From positions 186,001-250,000 of the forward strand of contig NZ_JALGQH010000004.1 of the NCBI RefSeq assembly GCF_022810305.1: DNA of 64,000 nucleotides, in the 5' to 3' direction. Under the pieces are notes generated by a model, which saw only the letters and a list, made by a program, of their open reading frames with translations, was not told the DNA's origin and ran no database searches. The DNA is from Rhodococcus sp. ARC_M6. Its GTDB lineage: Bacteria > Actinomycetota > Actinomycetes > Mycobacteriales > Mycobacteriaceae. Below are positions 46,148-58,038 of the stretch, piece after piece; within the stretch, counting starts at the first letter, position 1, and each line of letters starts with the position of its first letter. The translations under genes were made by a program, and so were the position numbers.

Positions 46148-49100
46148 CTAGAGCTGCGATCGACCCTCGCCGTAACGACCGCCGAATGTCCGAAATACCG
46201 GAAGCTTTGACGTCGCGAGAACAGTGGACCGTTTTCTTGCGTTCCCGGCGACCCGCAGTCTTTCTGGACTTCGACGGCACCCTCTCGAACATCGTGAACG
46301 ACCCGACAGCTGCCACCCTCGTCGACGGCGTAGCAGAAGAACTTGCCAGGCTGGCTCGCAGTTGTCCGGTAGGCGTGATCAGTGGCCGCGATCTGGCAGA
46401 TGTACAAACCCGAGTTGGCATGACCGGGATCTGGTACGCGGGGAGTCACGGTTTCGAAGTGGTCGGACCGGACGGCCAACACGACCGAAATGATGCGGCC
46501 TTGGCCTCGGTGCCGGACCTCGAGCGTGCCGCAGATGTGCTTCGGAGCCGTTTGTCCGGCGTGCCGGGGGTTATGGTGGAGCACAAGCATTTTGCTGTTG
46601 CTGTTCATCACCGGAACGTCGATGTCGACAGGGTTGACGAGGTTGTCGCCACGGTCCATGAGGTTGCGGATCTAGCCGGGCTCCGTGTCACCAGCGGACG
46701 CAAGGTCACCGAGCTTCGCCCCGACGTCGACTGGGACAAGGGCCGGACACTGGACTCGATTCTCGATCACCTCGCGCATGCCGACAACGTGCTGCCGATC
46801 TATATCGGCGACGACCTCACCGACGAGGACGCCTTTGTCGCGCTGGCCGATCGAGGGATCGGGATTGTGGTGCGCCACTTCGAGGACGGAGATCGGCGGT
46901 CGGCTGCTCGTCTGGCGGTCGACAGCCCCGACCAGGTGTGCACTCTGTTGGAATGGCTGGCAGATCTGCTGGGCAGCGACCCGGAAGACGTGCCGCCGCC
47001 CGGTGATCCCTGGACGGTGTTCTTCGATGGATACGACCCGAGCGCCGAGAGGTTGAGGGAGGCGCTCTGCACGGTAGGCAACGGGGCTTTCGCCACTCGC
47101 GGTTGCGCACCGGAGTCCCGCGCTGGGGTCGTCCACTACCCGGGTACGTACGCTGCCGGCATCTTCAACCGCCTGCAGGACGAAGTATCCGGGATTACTG
47201 TCGACAATGAGAGCATGGTGAACCTTCCGAACTGGTTGCCGGTGACGTTTCGGATCGAGGGCGGGCCGTGGTTTGATATCGACGTCGCGGAGGTTCTCGA
47301 GTACAGCCAGTACGTCGATCTTCGTCGGGGCGTTCTGACTCGCAGGTTCCGAATACGCGACAACGAGGGCCGCACCACCTCGGTTGTCCAGCGGAGATTT
47401 GTTGCCATGCATCTCGCGCATGCCTGTGCGCTCGAGATGAGGATCGTGGCCGAAGACTGGTCGGGCCGACTCGAGTTCCGCTCGCAATTGGACGGCACTG
47501 TCCACAACGCGCTGGTCGAGCGCTATCGCGAACTTGGCGGTCATCACCTCGAGCTGTTGCAGGCAACTGCGCTGTCCGAGAGCACGGTGCTGCTTACGGT
47601 GCAGACCAACCGCTCCCGAATACCGGTGGCGATGGCGGCACGGAATTCGGTGTGGCGCGATGGAGAGCCCTTTCCCAGCGAGTTCCGGTTGGTCGAAGGT
47701 GACGGCCGGATCGGGCACGACATCACTCTGCATCTCGAAGCGGGCTGCTCGGTGACTCTGGAGAAGATGGTGACTCTGTTCACCGGGCGCGATCACGCTG
47801 TGTCCGAGCCGGCCGACGAAGCCGAGCGCTGGCTCTCTCGGCTGGGCCGTTTCGATGTAGTGCTCGACCATCATGTGCTCGCACTGGTAGGTCTGTGGGA
47901 CCGCATGGGCATTGACCTCGAGGGCCATGGTCACGCGTTGCGTGTCATCCGGTTCCACATTCTTCATCTGTTGCAGACAGTTTCACCGAACACTGCCGAC
48001 CGGGACGCAGGCGTGCCGGCACGTGGATTGCACGGTGAGGCGTACCGCGGCCACATCTTCTGGGACGAGTTGTTCGTTTTTTCAGTGCTGAACCTGCGGC
48101 TACCCACGCTGACCCGATCGTTGCTGCGGTATCGGTATCGCCGATTGGGGGAGGCCTGCCGGGCCGCGAGCGAAGCCGGCCACCGGGGTGCGATGTTCCC
48201 GTGGCAGTCGGGTAGCGACGGACGGGAGGAGAGCCAGCAACTGCATCTCAATCCTAGATCCGGTCGCTGGAACCCGGATCCGAGCCGGCGCCAGCACCAC
48301 ATCGGCATCGCGATCGCGTACAACGTCTGGCAGTACTACCAGGTGACCGGAGATCTGGAGTACCTGATCGATTGCGGCGCTGAGATGTTGGTGGAAATCG
48401 CTCGTTTCTACGCGGACCTCGCCTCCTTCGATCAGGCACGCGGCCGCTACGTCATCCGGGGCGTCATCGGCCCTGACGAGTTCCACTCCGGATATCCGAA
48501 CGCTCCGTATGGCGGGATTGACAACAATGCCTACACCAATGTCATGTCGGTCTGGGTGATTCTGCGGGCACTCGAGGCGCTCGACGCGGTCCCGCTTCAG
48601 ATCCGTTCGGACCTCACTCAGACACTCGGCCTGTCCAAGGAGGAGATCGAGCGTTGGCAGGATATCACTCGCAGAATGTTCGTCCCGTTTCACGATCAAG
48701 TCATCAGCCAGTTCGAGGGATACGCGGACCTTCCGGAACTGGATTGGGATGAGTATCGCCGGCGTTACGGCGACATCCAACGCCTCGATCGACTTCTCGA
48801 GGCGGAGAGCGACGACGTCAACTGTTACAAGGCTTCGAAGCAGGCTGACGTCGTGATGCTGTTCTACCTGCTGTCTGCTGACGAGTTGCGGTGCATCCTC
48901 GAAGGTTTGGGGTATGAGTTTGAGGGCGATGCAATACCCGCAACCATCGACTATTACATGGCGCGCACTTCGCATGGTTCGACGCTCAGTGGCATCGTTC
49001 ATTCCTGGGTGCTGGCCAGGGCTAACCGCGACCGGGCGATGGAATTTTTCGACCTGGCGCTCAAATCCGACATTGCCGATATTCAGGGTGGCACCACCGC

Positions 49101-49386
49101 GGAGGGAATTCACTTGGCAGCCATGGCCGGCAGCGTCGACCTATTGCAAAGATGCTTTACCGGGCTCGAGACGCGAGGTGACCGCCTGATCTTTTCCCCG
49201 CACTGGCCAGAACCGCTCGGTACCTTGGAGTTTCCCATTTTCTACCGGGGACACCGTCTGCGTCTGTGCATCAACGGCAAGGTAGTGCAGGTCAGCGCCG
49301 GGGTGGGAAACCAGCCGTCGATCGAGATCGAGTGCCGTGGTCAGGTTGTGCAACTCCATCCGGGCGCCACAGTCCGACTGACCTAG
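46144..49386 (+). CDS. otsB1: Fusion of trehalose-6-phosphate phosphatase (OtsB) and GH65 phosphorylase/hydrolase
   Basis: 1080 residues. The N-terminal HAD domain (about 30-280) has nucleophile D42 and acid D44 in FLDFDGTLS, SGRDLADVQ, and GDDLTDEDAF, typical of OtsB. From about 300 a GH65 domain follows (DPSAERLREALCTVGNGAFATRG; HGEAYRGHIFWDELF; general acid E779 in IGPDEFHSGY; HGSTLS phosphate loop region). It would dephosphorylate trehalose-6-P and phosphorolyse a disaccharide, most simply trehalose, to glucose plus beta-glucose-1-P. The architecture matches M. tuberculosis OtsB1 (Rv2006), whose phosphatase activity is doubtful. It is coupled to the upstream USP and converges on a beta-phosphoglucomutase gene three bases away. 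Confidence 0.88.
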   Translation: MTRAAIDPRRNDRRMSEIPEALTSREQWTVFLRSRRPAVFLDFDGTLSNIVNDPTAATLVDGVAEELARLARSCPVGVISGRDLADVQTRVGMTGIWYAGSHGFEVVGPDGQHDRNDAALASVPDLERAADVLRSRLSGVPGVMVEHKHFAVAVHHRNVDVDRVDEVVATVHEVADLAGLRVTSGRKVTELRPDVDWDKGRTLDSILDHLAHADNVLPIYIGDDLTDEDAFVALADRGIGIVVRHFEDGDRRSAARLAVDSPDQVCTLLEWLADLLGSDPEDVPPPGDPWTVFFDGYDPSAERLREALCTVGNGAFATRGCAPESRAGVVHYPGTYAAGIFNRLQDEVSGITVDNESMVNLPNWLPVTFRIEGGPWFDIDVAEVLEYSQYVDLRRGVLTRRFRIRDNEGRTTSVVQRRFVAMHLAHACALEMRIVAEDWSGRLEFRSQLDGTVHNALVERYRELGGHHLELLQATALSESTVLLTVQTNRSRIPVAMAARNSVWRDGEPFPSEFRLVEGDGRIGHDITLHLEAGCSVTLEKMVTLFTGRDHAVSEPADEAERWLSRLGRFDVVLDHHVLALVGLWDRMGIDLEGHGHALRVIRFHILHLLQTVSPNTADRDAGVPARGLHGEAYRGHIFWDELFVFSVLNLRLPTLTRSLLRYRYRRLGEACRAASEAGHRGAMFPWQSGSDGREESQQLHLNPRSGRWNPDPSRRQHHIGIAIAYNVWQYYQVTGDLEYLIDCGAEMLVEIARFYADLASFDQARGRYVIRGVIGPDEFHSGYPNAPYGGIDNNAYTNVMSVWVILRALEALDAVPLQIRSDLTQTLGLSKEEIERWQDITRRMFVPFHDQVISQFEGYADLPELDWDEYRRRYGDIQRLDRLLEAESDDVNCYKASKQADVVMLFYLLSADELRCILEGLGYEFEGDAIPATIDYYMARTSHGSTLSGIVHSWVLARANRDRAMEFFDLALKSDIADIQGGTTAEGIHLAAMAGSVDLLQRCFTGLETRGDRLIFSPHWPEPLGTLEFPIFYRGHRLRLCINGKVVQVSAGVGNQPSIEIECRGQVVQLHPGATVRLT

Positions 49387-49389
49387 CGA

Positions 49390-50160
49390 TCATGTTCGTG
49401 GGCAGTCGATCTGGCTGATATCGGATACCGCCACGTCTGCACCGCTCTCGGTCAAGGCCGCAAAATTCTCCGCTGGACCCAAGCCGACGCATAGTCCGAA
49501 GCCTCCGGAACGGGCAGCGCGGATTCCGGCGGTTGCGTCTTCGACAACAACGCATTCGGATGGCGACATCGACAGTCTTCGTGCAGCTTCCGCGTAGGTA
49601 TCGGGGTCCGGTTTACCTCGCAGGCCCAATTTCGCGGTGTCGATTCCGTCTACCCGAGTATCGAAGTAGTCGGTGAGTCCCGCTCGATCGAGTACATATC
49701 GCGCATTTTTGCTTGCCGACACAACAGCCGTGCGAACGCCCATCGAACGCAACTGCTGAATCCACCGGACCGTGGGAGCGATCACCTCGACGCCACTGCG
49801 ACCGAGTTCGTCCAGAAAGTAAGTGTTCTTGCGGCGAAGGAGGTTACGGATCGTCATGGCATTCGGGGAGTCGTCAGGAGTTCCGGGCGGTACAACTGCG
49901 TGCCGCGAATCGAGGTAGGACATCAGGCCGCGCCGCCGGTCCTTTCCGTCGATGTATCGCCGGTAATCGTCGTCACTGAGTTCTACGTTTCCCATGTCGC
50001 TGTGCTCGGTCAGGTCCTGGAACAGACGACGCCACGCCGAGAGGTGGAGACGCGCGGTGTCGGTGACCACGCCGTCCATGTCGAACAGAACCGCACGAAA
50101 GACCTTGCCGCCGATCATGATGGAGGCCCGCGATGGTGTGTCTGTGTGCACCACGGTCAC
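49390..50160 (-). CDS. Beta-phosphoglucomutase (HAD family)
   Basis: 256 residues if started at the GTG at 50160, which overlaps the USP stop (GTGA) and so suggests coupling; an ATG at 50118 (242 residues) has no ribosome site. Nucleophile and acid in LFDMDGVVTDTA, cap-domain RYIDGKDRRRGLMSYLDSR, VVSASKN, GKPDPDTY and VVEDATAGIRAA are all typical of beta-PGM. It converts beta-glucose-1-P to glucose-6-P, exactly the product of the neighbouring GH65 domain. Confidence 0.87.
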   Translation of the reverse strand: MTVVHTDTPSRASIMIGGKVFRAVLFDMDGVVTDTARLHLSAWRRLFQDLTEHSDMGNVELSDDDYRRYIDGKDRRRGLMSYLDSRHAVVPPGTPDDSPNAMTIRNLLRRKNTYFLDELGRSGVEVIAPTVRWIQQLRSMGVRTAVVSASKNARYVLDRAGLTDYFDTRVDGIDTAKLGLRGKPDPDTYAEAARRLSMSPSECVVVEDATAGIRAARSGGFGLCVGLGPAENFAALTESGADVAVSDISQIDCPRT

Positions 50161-51047
50161 CGATGACTGTTGACGACCATGAGCGGACACTGCGCGCCGT
50201 GAAGAACTTCCCGGCACGTACTTCCGAGAAGCATGCCGCTGAAGCCGCCGCGTCCGCGCCGGCCGAGAACGATCAATTGAGCCCGTCCGGAATGGTCGAT
50301 CAGATTCTGGCCGGGCTTGTCCTTGACCACAGTGGTGTTCACACTCACGTCCGGATATCGGTCGCCGAATCCGGCCAGACTCTCTGCCAGCAGTGCGCGT
50401 TCGGTGTCCTGCCGCGCTTGCCAATCGACATTCTCGAACTTCGAGAAGACCACTTCGAGAACAACATCCGACCATGCGTGGACTGCAATGAGATCGACGC
50501 CCCGCAGGGAGGCCTCCTCGAAGGCTGCAGCAATGGCAGGTTGACTGTGAACGGTTCCGTCGACACCGACGACAACAGGGCGTGTGTCATCTTCGAGTCC
50601 GTCATCAGAGATACCACGAACGACGATGACCGGGCACAGTGCGTGCACTGCCAGGGACGAGCTCACCGAACCCACCAGCCCGCCCGTGTATTCACCGTGC
50701 CCGCGGGTTCCGACGACGACCGTCCGAGCGGTCTTGGAGATCTGTCGAAGTACAGAAATTGGTGGATCTTCGGCGAGTTCGACGTCGATCTCGAGTTCGC
50801 GTTTGCCGATGGCAGATTTGGCGAGTTCGCTGGCTTCCGTCAATCGCTTCTTCGCCGCCCCTTCCTGCTCGTCGAAGTAGGTTGCGGGCATACCGATCGG
50901 AACGCCATAGGTGGTCGGCGTGAATATCGTCGTGACCAGGAGCAGTGGCGCGCCGCGAAGGGCGGCGTCACGTGCACCCCACCACACGGCGTCGCGCGAT
51001 TGCGCCGATCCGTCGAATCCGACGACTACCGGTGGATTGATTCTCAC
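50157..51047 (-). CDS. Universal stress protein, tandem USP domains
   Basis: 296 residues. PVVVGFDGSAQSRDAVWWGARDAALRG begins domain 1, with VVGTRGHGEYTGGLVGSVSS; domain 2 has VLGRRGRGGFSGMLLGSTCRE. First gene of a two-gene reverse operon with beta-phosphoglucomutase. Divergent from the Acg-type nitroreductase; the gap carries several GGAC/GTCC repeats. Confidence 0.9.
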   Translation of the reverse strand: MRINPPVVVGFDGSAQSRDAVWWGARDAALRGAPLLLVTTIFTPTTYGVPIGMPATYFDEQEGAAKKRLTEASELAKSAIGKRELEIDVELAEDPPISVLRQISKTARTVVVGTRGHGEYTGGLVGSVSSSLAVHALCPVIVVRGISDDGLEDDTRPVVVGVDGTVHSQPAIAAAFEEASLRGVDLIAVHAWSDVVLEVVFSKFENVDWQARQDTERALLAESLAGFGDRYPDVSVNTTVVKDKPGQNLIDHSGRAQLIVLGRRGRGGFSGMLLGSTCREVLHGAQCPLMVVNSHR

Positions 51048-51288
51048 GACTGTTCTCCTTCGGTATTCGAGACACGAGTGTTGGGACTGTCCTTGAATCG
51101 TCGGACAGTGATGGCGGTACTAGCAGAGGAAAAGGTCCTTTCAGTCGTCACCTTCATGTCCGTGCAGGATTTCGATTCCACATACCTCTGAGGCGGTGAC
51201 AATCGGCACTTCTGTGAATGGCCCAGTACTGCGACGCTTCAATTGACAGCCGCATCCAGGCCGTTCATCTGTCGATACCGGAGTAGAA
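51048..51288. promoter_or_regulatory. Divergent promoter region with GGAC/GTCC repeats
   Basis: ACTGTCC (51086-51092) and GGACAGT (51103-51109) form a perfect pair around ten bases; inside the left arm GGAC-T-GTCC (51084-51092) is itself symmetrical. A further GGTCCTTTCAGTC lies at 51134-51146. These may be variant DosR-type sites for the USP and nitroreductase genes. No gene in the gap. Confidence 0.4.
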
Positions 51289-52260
51289 ATGGACCTCACC
51301 CGACCCGACTCGAGCGTTCTACAACTCGCCGTTGATTTGGCGTGCCGAGCCCCCTCGTTGCACAACAGCCAGCCGTGGCGATGGAAGTACGTCGACGGTC
51401 AACTACAGCTTCTCGGTGACCACACCAGGCTTTTGCCGGCGACAGACCCGACCGGTCGACAGCTTCACATCAGCTGCGGCGCAGCGCTACACCACTTGAG
51501 TGTGGGACTGCTGGGACTGCGCTGGAGCACCGACATTCGATACGAAGAGCGTTCGGTGTCCCCGAACCTGCTTGCCACGATCAGTTTTCGGCGTGATGCC
51601 CGTCCGCGCTCACATGATTTCGACATGCTCACCGCTATCCGTCGCAGACGGACGGACCGTCGGGCGTTCGGGGCCTTCGAGGGTATCCACGCTCTGGTCG
51701 AGAGTGCTGTCGGTCAGGCCCGGGAACTGGGGGTCAGTGTTGTCGCATTGGACTCGCTCCAGCGGGAAGGGCTTCTCGAGGCAACTGAATCGACCGCGTC
51801 GGCACGGCGCTACGATCCGGAGTACCAGGCCGAGTTGCATTGGTGGGCCGGTCATTCCCTAGCAACAGGGGGTATTCCGGAGACGTCGCTCGTTTCGGGT
51901 GCGGCCGGAGTTCCGATCGGTCGCACATTCCCCTCGCGGCAGAATGCGCCTCCGGAAGAATCCGGTTCGATTGACGAGTCGACTGTGCTGGCATTCGGAA
52001 CGCCCACGGACACGCGAACCGATTGGCTGCACTGCGGGCGGGCGCTTTCTGCTGTCTTGCTCGAAGCTACGGTGCAAGGGGCGGCGACCTGCCCGCTATC
52101 GCACGTGACCGAGGTGCCGAGGAGTCGTTCGGTGATTCACCGGATTGTGCCCGAGATCGGGGTTCCGCAGATGCTGCTCCGCATCGGGCGTGCCCCGACC
52201 GGTACGCCGCCGGTATTGACGACCCGTAGGTCGGTGGCCGAAGTCTTTTCCAGTAGTTGA
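51289..52260 (+). CDS. Acg-family nitroreductase-like flavoprotein
   Basis: 323 residues. [14 protein letters not shown] is the signature N-terminal helix of Acg/Rv3131-type proteins, followed by [29 protein letters not shown] and a C-terminal RIGRAP. The family binds FMN tightly but lacks typical nitroreductase activity, possibly storing FMN or handling oxidised flavin in dormant cells. Just upstream of dosR-dosS, as in M. tuberculosis where Rv3131 is beside Rv3132c-Rv3133c. Confidence 0.88.
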   Translation: MDLTRPDSSVLQLAVDLACRAPSLHNSQPWRWKYVDGQLQLLGDHTRLLPATDPTGRQLHISCGAALHHLSVGLLGLRWSTDIRYEERSVSPNLLATISFRRDARPRSHDFDMLTAIRRRRTDRRAFGAFEGIHALVESAVGQARELGVSVVALDSLQREGLLEATESTASARRYDPEYQAELHWWAGHSLATGGIPETSLVSGAAGVPIGRTFPSRQNAPPEESGSIDESTVLAFGTPTDTRTDWLHCGRALSAVLLEATVQGAATCPLSHVTEVPRSRSVIHRIVPEIGVPQMLLRIGRAPTGTPPVLTTRRSVAEVFSSS

Positions 52261-52333
52261 TTGGTTCGTCCGGCGATGGGTAGTCGTGGAGTGTGGGTAT
52301 TCGCGCATATCTGCGTCGAGAACGGATGTCTTG

Positions 52334-55217
<2,884 letters not shown>

Positions 55218-55295
55218 GTTGGTGGCTCCGTGATGACCAAGGACCGTAGCGAGCACGCGGGCCGTCATTGCAGAATCAAGAGAGGCATCTGAGGG

Positions 55296-55329
55296 AGGCC
55301 TGCCTGAGATATCGCGACAGGCCTGCCTG
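55296..55329. repeat. Direct repeat AGGCCTGCCTG x2
   Basis: Identical 11-base words at 55296-55306 and 55319-55329, 23 bases apart, 30 bases before the second nitroreductase gene. Each contains the palindrome AGGCCT. Two helical turns of spacing suggest a protein-binding pair. Upstream at 55235-55245 lies GACCAAGGACC, similar to the GGTC-type words elsewhere in this island. The rest of the 141-base gap holds no gene. Confidence 0.5.
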
Positions 55330-55358
55330 CGGAAGATTTCCGATGAGAGTGGTCTGCA

Positions 55359-56378
55359 ATGGCGCACTACGCAAGCGCATGTCCCGAAACGATCACCAGT
55401 GCAGTCGAGTCCGCTTGCGCGGCACCGTCCGTTCACAATGTCCAGCCGTGGTCGTGGCGACTACAACGCGGTCAACTCAACCTGTACGTCGATCGTCGAC
55501 GCTCGATTCCGGTCGAGGACCCGGACGGTCGGCAATTGATCATCAGTTGTGGGGGCGCACTCCATCACTTGAGAATTGCCCTGGAACACAATCTCCTCGA
55601 ACCGATCGTCACGATACTTCCGGACCACTCCGAACCGGATTTGTTGGCATCGATCACGTTCCGGGGGCGGGCGCATCCGGAAGGATCCAGTGCTGCCCTG
55701 TTCTCGTCCTTGGAGCGTCGACGGACCGACCGGCGTCCGTTCGATGCGCCTCCGGTCGGATCAATGGGCGCACTCTCACACGGCGCGAAGGAATTCGGCA
55801 CGTCGATGACCACCCTGGCGCGGCAGTACGGATCCATGATGGAGCACGCGTCGGCTATCACTGCGCAAGAACATCGCAATGATCCCCAATATTGGAATGA
55901 GCTCGAGGAGTGGATTCGTTCAGCCGGATCCGACGAGGGAATTCCGCGGGATGCACTGCCTGATGCGCTGTCGTCGCACGAGTCTGCCTCTGCCCGAGCG
56001 TTCCCTTCCGGGCATCTGAAGATCGAACGTGATGCTCGGGACCACGCTGCGCTGGTTCTGCTCAGCACGCCTTCGGACGCGCCGATCGACTGGTTGAATG
56101 CGGGACTGGCGCTGTCCTCGGTGTTGCTGCACGCAACGGCATCGCACCTGGCGAGCTGTCCGCTGACACATTTGACAGAGGTGGAGGCGAGTCGCGAGAT
56201 CGTGCGCGACGTCGCATCGAGGTCCGGTGAGACATTTCAGAATCCACAGGTCATGATCCGGATCGGACTGCTGCCGCACAGTAAGGAGACGGAAATGGAG
56301 GACGCGGACTCCGGTGCCGACGAACCGGTTGCCTCGGGACGCCGCGCGATCGAGGATGTTCTCACGATCGTGCACTGA
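55359..56378 (+). CDS. Second Acg-family nitroreductase-like flavoprotein
   Basis: 339 residues. CAAPSVHNVQPWSWRL, PVEDPDGRQLIISCGGALHHL and RRRTDRRPFDAP are the same signatures as the 51289 gene, so the two are paralogues flanking dosRS. Converges on the Rv2004c-like gene with only three bases between stops. Expected FMN-binding; substrate unknown. Confidence 0.87.
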   Translation: MAHYASACPETITSAVESACAAPSVHNVQPWSWRLQRGQLNLYVDRRRSIPVEDPDGRQLIISCGGALHHLRIALEHNLLEPIVTILPDHSEPDLLASITFRGRAHPEGSSAALFSSLERRRTDRRPFDAPPVGSMGALSHGAKEFGTSMTTLARQYGSMMEHASAITAQEHRNDPQYWNELEEWIRSAGSDEGIPRDALPDALSSHESASARAFPSGHLKIERDARDHAALVLLSTPSDAPIDWLNAGLALSSVLLHATASHLASCPLTHLTEVEASREIVRDVASRSGETFQNPQVMIRIGLLPHSKETEMEDADSGADEPVASGRRAIEDVLTIVH

Positions 56379-56381
56379 ACC

Positions 56382-57848
56382 TTACGGCCATTTCGCACCC
56401 GAGTTCCACACGTCCAGAGCAGCATCGACGCTTACGTCGACCGCGACATCGGTATCGACGGAGACGGCCGCCGGCCACGGATCGTGCTCTCGCTCGATGG
56501 CCGTCGCAGTTGCAGCGGTAGCGTCGGAGAGCGATTCCGTGCGCATCGCTATTCGTTGCACTGCAACCGGTAGCGTTGCACTGCAGCAGATTTCGATCAA
56601 CGCAGAGAAAGTGGACGCCGTCAGTGTACCTGCTTCACGTCGATGCCTTGAATCAGACCACGTCGCGTCCAGGATCACAGATTGTCCCAGGTTCAATTGC
56701 TCGTGAGCCCGAGTGAGCATCTCGGAGTAGACCGTATCCATGGCAGCGGGGGAGTACAGGCCTTCCCGGTACTCCCGCACGCTGCCGGTGAGTGTGCCGG
56801 CGTCGACCAACTCGCGGCGCACTCGGTCAGTCGAAATGACAATTGCGCCGGTATGTTCGGCGAGTGCTGCCGACAGAGTCGACTTACCCGACCCCGGGAG
56901 TCCGCCGACGAGGCACAACCGCACCTCGGCACGTCGAAGGTGGGAATACGCAAGAGTGAGATGGCGTCCGAGTCGGGCGACACTGCCCGTGCCGCCTTGA
57001 CGCATACGCAATGCGTCGACTTTTGCGCGGACAGTCGCTCGATAGGCGATGTAGTGGTCGAGTAGCGCTCGCGGTGGATGGTCCTGCGACACCGCCGCCA
57101 TCGCCGTGAGAAATTCGCCTGCCAGGTCCTCGCGCCCGAGAAATTCCAGATCCATGGCGAGGAAACTCGCGTCGTCTACGGTATCGACGAATCTGAGTCG
57201 ATCGTCGAAGTCGAGGCAGTCGAGGATTCTGGGACCGTCGGGGAGAACGAAGATGTCGTCGGACAGCAGATCGCCGTGTCCGTCGACGATGTGCCCCGCG
57301 GCAATTCTCTTGTCGAACAATGCTGTTCGTCCGAGTATGAACGTCTCGGCCAGTTGGTCGAGTTCGTCGACGGTGTCACCGGGCACGGTTCCCGCGCATA
57401 TCTCTCGTAGTTCGGCAAGGTTGGTCTTCCATCGCGCGCCGACACTCCCGGCTGTTGCATGTTCGTCGATCCGAGTGCCACGGGCCGCACGGTGGTGAAA
57501 CTCGGACACTGCAGAAGCGATGTCGTGTAATTCGTCTGTGACATCCTGCCCCGACGTGATCATCGACGACAGTCGTCGATCGTCAGGCATGCGGGCCATC
57601 ACCAGAATCGGCTCGCTCGACTCGTCGAGCGGATCGTTCAGGTGAGTCACGCCCAGATACACGTCCGGGCACATCCTCCGATTCAAGTCGAGTTCGCGGA
57701 GCAGCGCAGCCTCACGTTGCGCCGGGCTTCCGAAATCCAGGTAAGCAGTCGATACGGCCTTCTTGATCTTGTAGGCGCGGTCACGCGCAAGGATGACGAC
57801 GCCGGTAGTCGTCTCGCGTACATCGACGTAGGAGTCCTGGGTGTCCAC
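56382..57848 (-). CDS. Rv2004c-like protein: aminoglycoside-phosphotransferase-type domain plus P-loop kinase
   Basis: 488 residues, two domains. The N-terminal half (about 10-300) resembles a kinase of the APH fold: VVILARDRAYKIKKAV, HGDLLSDDIFVLPDGPRILDCLDFDDRLRFVD. The C-terminal half is an AAA/zeta-like P-loop domain with GGLPGSGKSTLS near residue 320 and STDRVRREL. M. tuberculosis Rv2004c has the same architecture and belongs to the DosR regulon. Substrates are unknown. It faces the metal ATPase across a 190-base gap with direct repeats. Confidence 0.85.
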   Translation of the reverse strand: MDTQDSYVDVRETTTGVVILARDRAYKIKKAVSTAYLDFGSPAQREAALLRELDLNRRMCPDVYLGVTHLNDPLDESSEPILVMARMPDDRRLSSMITSGQDVTDELHDIASAVSEFHHRAARGTRIDEHATAGSVGARWKTNLAELREICAGTVPGDTVDELDQLAETFILGRTALFDKRIAAGHIVDGHGDLLSDDIFVLPDGPRILDCLDFDDRLRFVDTVDDASFLAMDLEFLGREDLAGEFLTAMAAVSQDHPPRALLDHYIAYRATVRAKVDALRMRQGGTGSVARLGRHLTLAYSHLRRAEVRLCLVGGLPGSGKSTLSAALAEHTGAIVISTDRVRRELVDAGTLTGSVREYREGLYSPAAMDTVYSEMLTRAHEQLNLGQSVILDATWSDSRHRREAGTLTASTFSALIEICCSATLPVAVQRIAMRTESLSDATAATATAIEREHDPWPAAVSVDTDVAVDVSVDAALDVWNSGAKWP

Positions 57849-57863
57849 CTGAATTCGCTCCTC

Positions 57864-57904
57864 GACTTGTCGAGACCGTGTGCTGAGACACGGTGTGCTG
57901 AGAC
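57864..57904. repeat. Compact direct and inverted repeats in a divergent promoter
   Basis: GTGTGCTGAGAC occurs at 57878-57889 and 57893-57904, a 15-base period. The same stretch forms CCGTGT-GCTGAG-ACACGG (57876-57893), and CTCGAC-TT-GTCGAG lies just before at about 57861-57874. In the gap between the Rv2004c-like gene and the P1B ATPase; probable regulator site. No gene lies between 57849 and 58038. Confidence 0.5.
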
Positions 57905-58038
57905 GGGCTTGGGGTAACTTGTGTGCCTCGTCCTCAAGTGTGTTCGGATCTCGGGCCCGCTGTCACGGGGTATTCCGATGATCGAACCGGGCATTACGGC
58001 ACTATCGGTTGTTCGATCGGCGTTGTCACGCTGGAAGA

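Noticed and set aside
46672..47967. Minus-strand open frame of 431 codons inside the OtsB-GH65 gene
   Set aside because: Antisense to well-conserved OtsB and GH65 motifs; no start signal.
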